Source of the DNA: Sunxiuqinia elliptica
Lineage (GTDB): Bacteria > Bacteroidota > Bacteroidia > Bacteroidales > Prolixibacteraceae
Assembly: GCF_900113005.1 (NCBI RefSeq)
Contig: NZ_FONW01000002.1
Location: 372,001-436,000, forward strand
Reading direction: 5' to 3'
DNA length: 64,000 nt
The position numbers and the translations under genes were made by a program. Below are positions 24,127-33,572 of the stretch, one piece after another. Numbering within the stretch: the first letter of the stretch is position 1; each line of letters begins with the position of its first letter. Under the pieces are notes generated by a model. That model did no database searches, had not been told where the DNA came from, and was given only the letters and a program-made list of their open reading frames with translations.

Positions 24127-26013
24127 ATGAAAAGAACCAACCAGCTTTTGGGCCTGGCAGTCGTTGGGCTTAGTTTCGGAGCCTGTCAGCCAGAAACTCC
24201 CCAAGAGTTACCCAATATATTATGGCTTACCAGTGAAGACAACAGCCCTTTTGCGGGATGTTATGGCGACAGTCTGGCAACAACTCCGAACCTTGATCAA
24301 CTGGCTTCTTCCGGCTTTTTATATACCCATGCTTATGCAAACGCACCGGTTTGTGCTCCAGCTCGAAATACCATTATCACGGGTGTTTATGCCAATTCCG
24401 GTGGGCATCAGCACATGAGGAGCTATTATCCCAAGTCGGATCAAGTTCGGTTTTTCCCTCAGTTTTTGAGAGAGAAGGGCTATTACTGCACCAACAATCA
24501 CAAGCAGGATTATAACATGGCTGCCAATCAAATTAAGGGTGTATGGGATGAAAGTAGCCGAGAGGCACACTATAAGAATCGGCAAGCAGGTCAGCCGTTT
24601 TTTGCCATCTTCAATACCGGAATCAGCCATGAAAGCAGTATTCATACTTCAATTCCAACCGAAGAATTGAAGCATGATCCTCAGCAAATGCAATTGCCCC
24701 CTTACCATCCTGACACGCCGGAGATGCGACATGATTGGGCGCAATACTACGATAAGATTCAAGCTATGGATGCCTGGGTTGGTGAGAAACTGAGAGAGCT
24801 GGACGAAGCTGGTTTGGCCGAGAACACCATCGTTTTTTATTATGGTGATCATGGTGGGGTGTTGGCTCGAAGCAAGCGCTTCGTCTATGAATCAGGAACC
24901 CATGTGCCCTTTATTATTCGCATTCCCCAAAAGTTTAAGCACCTGTTTCCTGCAGCGAAGCCCGGCGATAAAGTCGATCGCTTGATTAGTTTTGTGGACT
25001 TGGCGCCAACCATACTTAGCTTGGCTGATATTAAAGTGCCTGATTATATGCAGGGGAAAGCTTTCTTGGGAAAACAGCGGACTGCTGATCCCGAATACGC
25101 TTACATGTTTCGGGGAAGAATGGATGAACGTTATGATATGAGTCGGGCAGTGCGCGATGAACGATTTCGCTACATCCGAAATTACATGCCTTACCGGATT
25201 TATGGGCAGCACATTAATTACTTGTGGAAAGCACTTTCCATGCAGTCGTGGGAGCAAGCTTACCTCGAGGGGCGTTGTAATCCGGCTCAGTCTGCATTTT
25301 GGCAAACCAAGCCAGCAGAAGAGCTTTATGATACTTCTGTCGACCCTTGGGAAGTAAATAATCTGGCCCAAGATCAGTCTTATCAGGAGGTGCTATTGCG
25401 TATGCGAAAGGCTTCCAGTGATTGGAGTAACCGTATTCTGGATACTGGTTTTATTCCTGAAGGCATTCATTATGATCTAGGAAGAGAGCAGGCCATTTAC
25501 GATTGGATGAGGCAGGGGAATCTTGATTTGCCTGAGATTATTGAACTTGCGGATAAGGCTAGTTTAGGTTTGGAGGCTAACCGAGATGAGTTCGTTAAAT
25601 TACTTCAGCATGAAAGTGAGTTGATTCGTTATTGGGCAACTACTGGTTTGTTAATTTTGGGAGAAGACGCCCAGCCAGCTCGGAACGATTTGACTATAGC
25701 TCTTCAGGACTCATCAAGCTGTGTGGCTCTTGTTGCAGCCGAAGCTGTCTACTATTTAGGGAGCGAGCAGCAGGCATTAACTGTTATGTTGAAGGCATTG
25801 GAAGATCCTAATCCCTATATTCGGACGCAGGCGCTTAACATCTTGGATTATACCAACGAATTCTCTCCAGAAATTCAGCAGGCATTGTTTGCTATGGTGA
25901 AACGCTTTGAAAAAATTCAAACCTCGGATCGTTACGACTTGAGAGTTGTCCATTGGCTTTTGGACAAGCACGGAGTTGACAAGAGCTTATTAAAATTAAA
26001 TGCTGCGATATAG
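24127..26013 (+). CDS. Sulfatase lipoprotein with C-terminal HEAT-like repeats
   Basis: Hydrolyses a sulfate ester (or sulfamate), probably from a glycan, at the cell envelope. The 628-residue product begins with a lipoprotein signal (FGAC, C20). The active-site motif CAPARNTIITG gives the Cys (C76) that must be converted to formylglycine by an anSME-type enzyme not present in this window. Other metal-site motifs are SEDNSPFAGCYGD near the N terminus and YYGDHGG. Residues about 505-628 look like HEAT-type helical repeats (VKLLQHESELIRYWATTGLLILG, PNPYIRTQALNIL), seen in some heparan-N-sulfatase-like members. Start ATG 24127; the longer upstream frame overlaps the VOC gene. No polysaccharide-utilisation genes are adjacent, so the substrate is open. 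Confidence 0.9.
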   Translation: MKRTNQLLGLAVVGLSFGACQPETPQELPNILWLTSEDNSPFAGCYGDSLATTPNLDQLASSGFLYTHAYANAPVCAPARNTIITGVYANSGGHQHMRSYYPKSDQVRFFPQFLREKGYYCTNNHKQDYNMAANQIKGVWDESSREAHYKNRQAGQPFFAIFNTGISHESSIHTSIPTEELKHDPQQMQLPPYHPDTPEMRHDWAQYYDKIQAMDAWVGEKLRELDEAGLAENTIVFYYGDHGGVLARSKRFVYESGTHVPFIIRIPQKFKHLFPAAKPGDKVDRLISFVDLAPTILSLADIKVPDYMQGKAFLGKQRTADPEYAYMFRGRMDERYDMSRAVRDERFRYIRNYMPYRIYGQHINYLWKALSMQSWEQAYLEGRCNPAQSAFWQTKPAEELYDTSVDPWEVNNLAQDQSYQEVLLRMRKASSDWSNRILDTGFIPEGIHYDLGREQAIYDWMRQGNLDLPEIIELADKASLGLEANRDEFVKLLQHESELIRYWATTGLLILGEDAQPARNDLTIALQDSSSCVALVAAEAVYYLGSEQQALTVMLKALEDPNPYIRTQALNILDYTNEFSPEIQQALFAMVKRFEKIQTSDRYDLRVVHWLLDKHGVDKSLLKLNAAI

Positions 26014-26032
26014 AAGTAAATTAGAATAACGG

Positions 26033-26070
26033 ACAAGGGAGCTTATCTGAAAGATGATAAGCTCCCTTGT
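26033..26070 (+). terminator. Terminator of the VOC-sulfatase unit
   Basis: Perfect 15-bp stem ACAAGGGAGCTTATC / GATAAGCTCCCTTGT with an eight-base loop, starting 20 bases after the sulfatase stop and followed by a T-rich region. It also separates the convergent M20 dipeptidase gene. Confidence 0.75.
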
Positions 26071-26094
26071 TTGTATCTGGCAATATTTTTTTAC

Positions 26095-27462
26095 TTAAGC
26101 CATTTCTGCAAAATATTTGTAGAAGCGAGGAATGGTCCGTATGCCTTTATAGAATTGTTCCAGTGGGAAGTTTTCATTAGGCGAGTGGATGGCATCCGAT
26201 TCCAACCCAAAACCAAGTAAGATGGATTTGATGCCCAGGATTTCTTCGAAGGTTGAAATAATGGGGATTGAACCACCGCTTCGGTTTGGAACGGGACGAC
26301 GGCCAAATACATCAACACAGGCTTGCTCGGCAGCACGATATGCTGGCAAATCAATTGGGCAAACATAGGCTTGTCCCCCGTGCAGCGGGCTTACTTCTAC
26401 TTTTACTGTATTAGGAGCAATGCTTTCGAAGTGTTGTTTAAACAGCTCGGCAATTTTCTCATGGTCTTGGTTGGGAACCAGCCTGCTGCTAATTTTTGCA
26501 TAAGCTTTGGATGGCAGTACCGTTTTTGCGCCTTCTCCGGTATAGCCTCCCCAAATTCCGCATACATCAAATGAAGGCCGAATGCCGGTTCGTTCATTGG
26601 TAGCAAAACCACTTTCTCCGGCAACTTCTTCAATATCCAATGCTTTTTTATAGTCTTCAAGCTGGAAAGGAATTTCAGCCATGAGCTCGCGTTCTTCTTT
26701 CGAAACTTCTAAAACATCGTCATAAAAACCTGGAATTGTGATGTGCCCGTTTTCATCAGTCATTTGAGCAATCATTTTTGATAGCACGTTAATGGGGTTG
26801 GCCACAGCTCCACCAAACATGCCGGAGTGCAAGTCGCGATTAGGACCGGTTACTTCAACCTGCCAATAGGCTAATCCTCGTAGTCCTGTAGTAATGGTTG
26901 GTGTTTCGGGATTAATCATGGTGGTGTCCGAAACCAAAATAACATCGGCTTTCAGCATGTCTTTGTGCTCTTCACACCATTGGCCAAGGTTGGGCGAGCC
27001 AATTTCTTCTTCTCCTTCAATCATGAATTTTACGTTGCAGGGAAGGGTATTGGTTTTCACCATCAATTCGAATGCTTTGGCATGCATCATTCCTTGCCCT
27101 TTATCATCATCGGCACCACGGGCAAATATTTTGCCATCGCGAACTTCTGGTTCAAATGGAGCTGATTCCCAAAGTTCAAGAGGTTCAACCGGCATAACAT
27201 CCATATGGCTGTACACCAGTACGGTTGGTTTGGATGGATCGATAATTTTCTCAGCATAAGTTACTGGGTTGCCAGCTGTTTCAAAAACTTCAGCTTTATC
27301 GGCACCTGAGCTTAGTAATAGTTCCTTCCAATACTCAGCAGCTTTATACATGTCGGGTTTGTGTGCTGAAACTGAGCTAATCGAAGGAATGCGGATAAGA
27401 CCAAAAAGTTCGTTTAGGAACCGGTCTTTATTTTCTTCCAAATAGTTTTCAATAATCGTCAT
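26095..27462 (-). CDS. M20 family dipeptidase
   Basis: Zinc-dependent dipeptidase or aminoacylase of the M20 family (455 residues, cytoplasmic). The two-metal site is fully visible: His and Asp in SHMDVMP, the bridging Asp in RGADDDKGQ, the catalytic Glu pair in EGEEEIGS, Asp in VSDTTM and the last His in SDAIHSPNE. A dimerisation/lid domain occupies about residues 200-370. Related proteins include carnosinase-like and Xaa-His dipeptidases. The frame can be read back to a TTG at 27483 but ATG 27462 is the natural start (MTIIENYLEENKDRF). It converges with the sulfatase gene. Confidence 0.92.
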   Translation of the reverse strand: MTIIENYLEENKDRFLNELFGLIRIPSISSVSAHKPDMYKAAEYWKELLLSSGADKAEVFETAGNPVTYAEKIIDPSKPTVLVYSHMDVMPVEPLELWESAPFEPEVRDGKIFARGADDDKGQGMMHAKAFELMVKTNTLPCNVKFMIEGEEEIGSPNLGQWCEEHKDMLKADVILVSDTTMINPETPTITTGLRGLAYWQVEVTGPNRDLHSGMFGGAVANPINVLSKMIAQMTDENGHITIPGFYDDVLEVSKEERELMAEIPFQLEDYKKALDIEEVAGESGFATNERTGIRPSFDVCGIWGGYTGEGAKTVLPSKAYAKISSRLVPNQDHEKIAELFKQHFESIAPNTVKVEVSPLHGGQAYVCPIDLPAYRAAEQACVDVFGRRPVPNRSGGSIPIISTFEEILGIKSILLGFGLESDAIHSPNENFPLEQFYKGIRTIPRFYKYFAEMA

Positions 27463-27812
27463 ATCGTTTTGTTTTAATTTCAATTCAAGATGGCTAAAAA
27501 TAGGTCTTTTCGTTGATCCAGACTATGAATTTATCCCATTTTAACAGAATACCTGCAGTTCGAAGTCATGGTTTTCAGGTTTCTGTTGTTTCAGGTTGCG
27601 GGGCGTTGGAAGATAGAAGTTTGAAATAGTTTGAGGTTGTGCGGTGTTCAAAGCCCGAAGTTCCAGAATCTTGGTTCCTGGCTCTTGATTCTAACTTTTA
27701 AGTTTGAAGGGGGTCCAATCTCGACTTTCCAATTTCTAATTTTGAAGTTGTCTGAAAATCTGATGTCTTATCTAACTTTCTGTATTAACTAGCCCTTTAA
27801 AATTTGTCATTC
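27463..27812. other. 350-base gap with degenerate short repeats, no gene seen
   Basis: Contains three consecutive seven-base units TCTTGGT, TCCTGGC, TCTTGAT at 27669-27689 and an AT-rich stretch with TCTGAAAATCT near 27751-27761. The same eleven-mer occurs downstream of the spondin box at 10255-10265. No convincing ORF, promoter or hairpin was found. Confidence 0.4.
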
Positions 27813-29987
27813 TTAAACTTCATTGCCTGTTTTTTGTGGGAGCAGGTTGGCCAACTCAAGCATCTGGGCAGTGACATCGGCAATATTATAAAGAAGCGTG
27901 AATTGTTGTCGGGTTACACCTTGTTCCGAACTTAGTATGCGTTTGCGAATGGCCTGAAGCAGGTTAACCACATGCTTATGCTCTTCGGTGTTTGGTGTCA
28001 GTTGTGACGGTTCTGCTTTTTGCAAGGTTTGCAAGGTTTCTTTGGCAAGATCAAGCAATGCCTGATTGGTGCTTACTTGTTGTTGCCGATGTGCTCCTAA
28101 AGCCGACAAATAGGACAACAAAGCATGGTTGAGGTAGGTGAGAGCAAAGGCTTGTTTCCGGAATTGTTGATGTTGGCGGGGCTCAACTTGCATATCTTGC
28201 CAGGCCAAAACCAAGGCATTATCAGCTCGGTGGGCTTCGCGACGAGCAATGCGGTATTGCAGATCATCTGCAGTTGAGCCTTGCGCATATTCGGTGACAA
28301 TGGCTTGAAAGTAAGCGGTGTTCTTGGTCAGTGCTTTTGCCAGTAAGCCGGGTAGTCTTTTGTGTTGCCAGTCGGGCCACATTAAACGAACCGTAAGAAT
28401 AGCTAAGGCCGAACCAATAAGGGTGTCAATTACCCGAGGAAGCATCAGGGCAACACCTTTGTTGGCAATCAGGTTGAATGCGCTGAGTACAAATATGGTG
28501 ATGAAAATGACCGAAACAGCATATTTCTTACGGAGCCATAAAAAGAAAGCAAAGGCCGCCGCCAGCAGTAACAGCAGTTGTCCCGGAACTGTTGGAAGGA
28601 TTTGGACAATGAGCACTCCGCCGACTACGCCACTTAGGGTTCCCAGAATCCGTTGAAACAAGCGGCGGCGTGTTTCGCTGTAGCTGGGCTGACAAACAAA
28701 CAAGCTGGTAAGAATGATCCATTCCCCTTTCACCACCTCAAAGCTTTCGGAAATCGTAAAGCCAATAAGAAAGCAAAGGCTTAAGCGGATGGCATGGCGA
28801 AAACGTGGATGATTCCAATTGAGTTGATCTTTTAGTCGCTGGATTAGGTTTCGTTCATCTTTTTCGAGCCTTGGCGCCAGATTACGTTGCAAGTCTTCGC
28901 GTAAGTTGAGTAATGAACGATGCGAACGGGTCAGGTTGGTGACCAGCAGAGCCAAGGGCTGGCTTTCATCGGTTTTACTTTTAGCAAGCTGGTCGTTTAA
29001 GACGTTGACAGTCCAACCTAAGGAAACCGGGTGGCGATAAGGAACTCCGGTTAATAGGCTGTTGGCAAATTGTTTGGTTGCCATAGCTAACTGTTGCAAA
29101 GTTTGTCCAATTCCTTCAAGCAATTCCAGGTTTGCCGGGTCACTGCTTAATAAGTCATACCGTTCATGGCTGGATGCTGCCCGTTCGTGCAAGCTTTGCA
29201 GCAACATAAAATAGCGGAGATAAGGCTTTAGTGGGGTATCATCCTTGAGAGAATCGCCATAACTATTGAGCACTTCTTTGATGCGGTCCAATGCACCAAC
29301 CAACTGTACATTTTGGATGGCCAGTTGGTTGCGGATTTTTTCTTGCAATTTTTCATCGCTTGGAAACAGGCTGGCTTTTACATTCAAATAATCAGAAAGT
29401 GCTATAAATCCACGGGCAAGCTGTTCTTCTAGAAGTCGGTAAGGGTGAAGAAAAAGTAAGGCCAGGGACAGCAACCCGTAAAAAAGAGCTCCTCCCGACA
29501 AAAGAATTGGTTGCCAATACCAAGCTGGACTGATCTCTGTTCCGAGCATGGCATAAATACCCACCAATAGAGCACCAAAGGTGACGCCACGGTATCGCTC
29601 ACTTAAGCCTCCAATTAACAAGAAAACAATGGTGGAAATGGCTAGTCCTACTCCCAGAAGAATCGGATACGGGCGAAGCAATTCTACTGCCAGACTCGAA
29701 ATTCCGAAGCTGATAACCTTTAGCGCAAGCGACTTAATTCGTCCTTTGGGATGATCATCGGTTTCCGAAAGTGCTCCGGCTAAGGCTCCCAAGGCGAGGG
29801 TGACAGCCATAAACGACTGCCCAGCCCAAACAAAGGGAATCGCAAGCAGCGCAATTGCGAGCGTGGCTTTACTTGCCATTAGTAAATCCGGATTGGCCCA
29901 AAACTTTCTACGTACGGGTTCAAACCAGGCTTGTTGTCCTAGGAACCGCATTAATTTGCCAGTCGTCTGTTGATTTTCTTTGATCAT
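27813..29987 (-). CDS. FUSC family (YccS-like) inner-membrane protein
   Basis: A 724-residue integral membrane protein with the duplicated architecture of YccS/aromatic acid exporter-like proteins: hydrophobic bundle at about residues 38-185 (ATLAIALLAIPFVWAG, GALAGALSETDDHPKGR), a soluble helical region at about 190-390, a second bundle at about 400-540 (FRHAIRLSLCFLIGFTISE, LLLLLAAAFAFFLWL) and a C-terminal cytoplasmic helical domain. The length is close to E. coli YccS (about 717). A GGGAAG Shine-Dalgarno lies in front of ATG 29987. Predicted as an exporter of small acids, but transport has not been shown for this type. Confidence 0.85.
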   Translation of the reverse strand: MIKENQQTTGKLMRFLGQQAWFEPVRRKFWANPDLLMASKATLAIALLAIPFVWAGQSFMAVTLALGALAGALSETDDHPKGRIKSLALKVISFGISSLAVELLRPYPILLGVGLAISTIVFLLIGGLSERYRGVTFGALLVGIYAMLGTEISPAWYWQPILLSGGALFYGLLSLALLFLHPYRLLEEQLARGFIALSDYLNVKASLFPSDEKLQEKIRNQLAIQNVQLVGALDRIKEVLNSYGDSLKDDTPLKPYLRYFMLLQSLHERAASSHERYDLLSSDPANLELLEGIGQTLQQLAMATKQFANSLLTGVPYRHPVSLGWTVNVLNDQLAKSKTDESQPLALLVTNLTRSHRSLLNLREDLQRNLAPRLEKDERNLIQRLKDQLNWNHPRFRHAIRLSLCFLIGFTISESFEVVKGEWIILTSLFVCQPSYSETRRRLFQRILGTLSGVVGGVLIVQILPTVPGQLLLLLAAAFAFFLWLRKKYAVSVIFITIFVLSAFNLIANKGVALMLPRVIDTLIGSALAILTVRLMWPDWQHKRLPGLLAKALTKNTAYFQAIVTEYAQGSTADDLQYRIARREAHRADNALVLAWQDMQVEPRQHQQFRKQAFALTYLNHALLSYLSALGAHRQQQVSTNQALLDLAKETLQTLQKAEPSQLTPNTEEHKHVVNLLQAIRKRILSSEQGVTRQQFTLLYNIADVTAQMLELANLLPQKTGNEV

Positions 29988-30046
29988 CTTCCCTGCATTT
30001 CATTCTGTTTGGAACAACAAAAGTAGCAAATAGTTGGGCATTGCTT

Positions 30047-30081
30047 AAAAACAAAAAAACATCAACCTAAACGATTGATGT
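30047..30081 (-). terminator. Terminator of the acyl-CoA dehydrogenase gene
   Basis: Minus-strand stem ACATCAA (30075-30081 complement) / TTGATGT followed by TTTTTTTGTTTTT. It begins 26 bases after the stop codon. Confidence 0.7.
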
Positions 30082-30106
30082 CTTCACTATGAGAATGAAA
30101 AGTGGT

Positions 30107-31648
30107 TTAGAGTGAAAATTTTAGCCAAGAGCTATTTTCCTGGTAATCTTCAACCACTAAATCTTGTGTTTGCAATTTGAAATTACTCATGGTTTGCTGA
30201 ATTTCTTGGTGTAACATATTCAAACCACCCTCAATTAAATCAGCCCGGAAACCTTCATCGGCCAGTTGGTGTACCATGTCCATCGAGATCACCCGTCCTA
30301 AAACTTGTCCCAGCTCGACCAGCTTACGTTGTGGTAATTGAAGGTTCAGTTCAAAATTGAAAAGCTCTTTCAACTGGTCAGCCGAACGGTGAGTTAATTC
30401 ATGAGTCTTTAAAAACTGGAAGAGGTTCTTTTCTTTCAGTTTACGCATTTGCTTTACAATTCCCTCAGATATTTGAGCATATAGAATATCGTTTGATCCC
30501 TCAAAAATCTGGAACGGACGGCTGTCCACAATGCTGCGCCCACCAATATGGCTTAGCTTATACGCTTTGGCTCCAACCAATTGTGTTAATGATTGAGCTG
30601 CCTGTTGCATCAGGTCGGTAACGACTGATTTTACCGCATTGGCTTCAATTCCGATTCCTGTCAGATCATTCTCTACGCCAGCTTTTTTTGCACTGTTTGA
30701 ACACATGGCCGAGCAAATGGTAAATGAAGCTTGTAGTTTGGATAAACGCTCCTGAACCTGATCGTAATTGAACAGGCTCTTCCCGCCAACCAGTCGCTGT
30801 TTACAGTGGGTAATTGCTTCGTCCATGAGGCGTTGTAAAAATCCCATTCCCATACCCGGGAACTGCATGCGCGAACGGTGGAGCAAATCAAGCATCATTT
30901 TCACACCTGTTGAATGCGGTTTAAGCTTGTGAGTCTTCGGAATTTTTACATCGATGTGATTTCTTCCGTAAGGAATTTGATACAAGCCGAGGTTATCAAA
31001 GAATTCCTCGACTTTAATTCCTTGATCCGGTTGCGTAACATCACAAATAAAGAAGTCGATGTCGCGCTGCAAATCTGCTTGATTTCTTTTACGAGCAGTC
31101 AACAACCAGAAATCAGCCCATCCGGTTAAGCCAGCCCAATGCTTTTTCCCCTTCAACCAAAAATGCTCTTCTTCTTCGGTAAATGAGGTCTGCATATTTA
31201 AAGCATCACTACCATAATCTGGTTCAGTGATCATTAAGCCTCCCATATTCTTATGCTGAAGGAATCGCTTAAAAACCTGTTGTTTGGCTTTTTCTTGGCC
31301 ATATTTGCCAACTGGCTGTAAAAATAAGGCCGAGTTGATTCCAAAAGTTAAGGATAGTGCCAGCGATTCGTAAGAGGCTGCTTCCAATAAAGCGATGTTT
31401 TCGTGCATGAGTGCGCCACGACCACCATAAGCTTTGGGAATGCCAATCGACAAAGGATTGCATTCCATGATTTCGCGTAAAACAAACGGGGGAAGCCCTC
31501 GTTGTTGACTGTATTTGTTGTTATCACCCCGTTGGTGATAAACTTGTTTCATTTTTTCTTTTAGTTTCCCTAAGAAGTGTTGGATTGATTCTTGGTTAGT
31601 TGTTTGGGTTTCGTTAGAGGCGTTTGTCATCTCAATAGTCTCATTCAT
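30107..31648 (-). CDS. Acyl-CoA dehydrogenase family protein
   Basis: A 513-residue FAD flavoenzyme of the acyl-CoA dehydrogenase fold that forms a double bond alpha-beta to the CoA thioester. Recognisable parts are the N-terminal helical domain (LPPFVLREIMECNPLSIGIPKAYGGRG), the beta-domain with the FAD-binding LMITEPDYGSDA and FWLKGKKHWAG, and the C-terminal domain with GGRSIVDSRPFQIFEGSNDILY. It is longer than the typical 380 residues because of a C-terminal extension of about 110 residues (from about 400). Start ATG 31648; the frame opens further at a TTG but that gives no family similarity. Substrate unknown. Confidence 0.85.
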   Translation of the reverse strand: MNETIEMTNASNETQTTNQESIQHFLGKLKEKMKQVYHQRGDNNKYSQQRGLPPFVLREIMECNPLSIGIPKAYGGRGALMHENIALLEAASYESLALSLTFGINSALFLQPVGKYGQEKAKQQVFKRFLQHKNMGGLMITEPDYGSDALNMQTSFTEEEEHFWLKGKKHWAGLTGWADFWLLTARKRNQADLQRDIDFFICDVTQPDQGIKVEEFFDNLGLYQIPYGRNHIDVKIPKTHKLKPHSTGVKMMLDLLHRSRMQFPGMGMGFLQRLMDEAITHCKQRLVGGKSLFNYDQVQERLSKLQASFTICSAMCSNSAKKAGVENDLTGIGIEANAVKSVVTDLMQQAAQSLTQLVGAKAYKLSHIGGRSIVDSRPFQIFEGSNDILYAQISEGIVKQMRKLKEKNLFQFLKTHELTHRSADQLKELFNFELNLQLPQRKLVELGQVLGRVISMDMVHQLADEGFRADLIEGGLNMLHQEIQQTMSNFKLQTQDLVVEDYQENSSWLKFSL

Positions 31649-31828
31649 ACTTTTTTTATTTGTTATAAAGGGCAAAATCGGCCCCGTAAAAACTGAAAAC
31701 AGCTTGTTGCTCAGATTGTTCTTTGTCTGTGAAATTTAGAATGATGCTTATTATGTATTATAGATATGAAAGGAGAGAGTAGCGTGAGGAGTTTAAGGTG
31801 AGTACTAGACAGCATTTTTTTAGGTATA

Positions 31829-32305
31829 TTATCCCTGCTGGACTTTTTGAATCAAACGTGAGGTGATGAGAACACCGGATTCATAGGCTTTATCCCACTG
31901 GCTGGCTCTTGGACCTGCAACATTGAGCACCCTAACCTGGTGGGTTTCCAGAAAACGGAACAAATCTTCGAGAGTATTTTCAATAAAAAAAGGAGATACC
32001 TGAAATAGGAAAACAGGATGATGATTTGATTTAGCAATGGAGTAGGTGAGCAAGCTGCCTCCTGTTAGCTTGTGGTTATACAGGATGAGCGTTGCATTGG
32101 CGCTTTCAATATTCTGACGGGTACGATCGTCATAATAAAGGCTGTGAGTTTCCTGCAAAGGATAGCGTGCCGGAATCGGGCCATCTTCAGCTCTTCGTCC
32201 TGCAGGGCACCAGCCTCCACAGTCAAATTTCAGATTCAGGCAAGCATCCAAAGCACCGCGATCGACACCGGTTTGGCCTCCGCTAATTATTTTCTGAAGA
32301 ATCAT
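31829..32305 (-). CDS. SLOG-type putative molybdenum carrier protein
   Basis: A 158-residue Rossmann-like protein of the family annotated as putative molybdenum carrier (YpsA/SLOG superfamily). The nucleotide-binding glycine-rich loop SGGQTGVDRGALDAC is at residues 8-22, followed by CGGWCPAGRRAEDGPIP and a second loop TGGSLLTYSIA. SLOG proteins bind nucleotide-derived ligands; the molybdenum link is by family name only and no molybdenum gene is nearby. Short gaps on both sides (180 bases upstream of the acyl-CoA dehydrogenase end, 49 bases downstream of the aldo/keto reductase) place it after the reductase, possibly co-transcribed. Confidence 0.8.
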   Translation of the reverse strand: MILQKIISGGQTGVDRGALDACLNLKFDCGGWCPAGRRAEDGPIPARYPLQETHSLYYDDRTRQNIESANATLILYNHKLTGGSLLTYSIAKSNHHPVFLFQVSPFFIENTLEDLFRFLETHQVRVLNVAGPRASQWDKAYESGVLITSRLIQKVQQG

Positions 32306-32354
32306 CTTCTAAAATAAACAATTGTGGAAAAACAGAATGTTGTTTAGGCTTATT

Positions 32355-33359
32355 TTAAACCGGCTTTTGTTTGAAATATTCAATCGAGCCATCTTGCGCT
32401 TTGTTGCTGACTTTTTCAATTAGAGCTAACCGTTCAGTATCTGATAATTTGACAAATGATTTGGCTAAGTCAATCTTTTCTCGAATGTAGCTTGCTTTCT
32501 CCGCCCCGGTTATCAAGGAGCTCACCGGAAGTGACCAAACAAAGTGTAAAGCTTCTTTAATGCTCAGGTAATTGGGAATTAACGGATCATCCGTTTTCCA
32601 GTTAGCACGTTCTTTTGTTGCAAAGAATCGACCATCGGCCAAGGTTTTCATGGCAAGTACGCCAATATTATTTTCAAGTAGCAGGGGCATTACTTCCTGG
32701 GTAAAGCTGAAATAAGATTGGTCAAGCAAATTGACTGGCATTTGAACGGTGTCAAACGGATTGTTTTCTTGAGTTTGTTCGAGCATGCGCCGATGGGCAA
32801 ATGGATTTTGATGACCGGTAAAACCGATGTGCCGCACTTGGCCTTTTTCTTTGGCTTTTATTAGAACTTCTAACACGCCATTGCTTAATCGCTCATCAGC
32901 ATCAGCTGGTGTTGTTAGTGAATGCATCTGCCACAGATCAAGGTAGTCGGTATTCAGTCTGCGTAGCGAATCTTCAAGATGCTGTTGTGCCTCTTTTGCA
33001 GTTCGTGCCAAGGTTTTGGTCATTAAAAATACAAGATCCCGGTATTTTGGCATAAGGTATTTTCCATAACGTTTTTCGCTGGTCCCCGGCCCATATTGCT
33101 CGGCCGTATCAAAGAAGCGAACGCCTCCTTCCAGCGCCGTTTCAATAACCTCTTGGGCATCTCGCTCACTGGTCCAACCAATATGGTATCCTCCAACTCC
33201 AAGCATGGTGACTTGCTGTCCTGTTTTTCCTAACAGTCGTGTTGGAAGAATCTCACCCAAGCGGTCTTGTGCAGCTGATTGTCCATGTAAAAGGGAGGGA
33301 ACAGAAATAGCCGCGGTCATCGCAGCCATGGTCTTTAGAAAGTCTCGTCTGTCAGTCAT
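32355..33359 (-). CDS. Tat-exported aldo/keto reductase
   Basis: A 334-residue NADPH-type aldo/keto reductase. A twin-arginine signal (RRDFLKT at residues 4-10, then a hydrophobic stretch ending SLLHG) predicts export of the folded protein to the periplasm. The catalytic tetrad is present: D84 and Y89 in FDTAEQYG, K115 in LMTKT, H146 in LWQMHS. An exported AKR raises the question of how it obtains its nicotinamide cofactor; Tat export allows cofactor loading first. It is divergent from a DUF1080 gene across 213 bases. The substrate is probably a sugar or aldehyde (inference). Confidence 0.88.
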   Translation of the reverse strand: MTDRRDFLKTMAAMTAAISVPSLLHGQSAAQDRLGEILPTRLLGKTGQQVTMLGVGGYHIGWTSERDAQEVIETALEGGVRFFDTAEQYGPGTSEKRYGKYLMPKYRDLVFLMTKTLARTAKEAQQHLEDSLRRLNTDYLDLWQMHSLTTPADADERLSNGVLEVLIKAKEKGQVRHIGFTGHQNPFAHRRMLEQTQENNPFDTVQMPVNLLDQSYFSFTQEVMPLLLENNIGVLAMKTLADGRFFATKERANWKTDDPLIPNYLSIKEALHFVWSLPVSSLITGAEKASYIREKIDLAKSFVKLSDTERLALIEKVSNKAQDGSIEYFKQKPV

Positions 33360-33572
33360 GATTTAGTTTTTTTATTCATTGACAAATGGCAAGGTGTTTT
33401 TGTTCAGATGATTAGAGCTGTGTGGCAAAATAGAGTCGTTCCGTTTTTGATTCAAATTTTGATGAATGAAAGCGCTTGGATAATTTTCTTGCTTTTCAGC
33501 CGTTAAAATTCGAACTTTAAGCTTCTCTAAAATGTGTAAACAAATAACTAAAACCAAGCTTAAGGGTGATAT

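Noticed and set aside
26894-27259. 121-codon plus-strand open frame inside the M20 dipeptidase gene
   Set aside because: Antisense shadow of a gene with full metal-site motifs.
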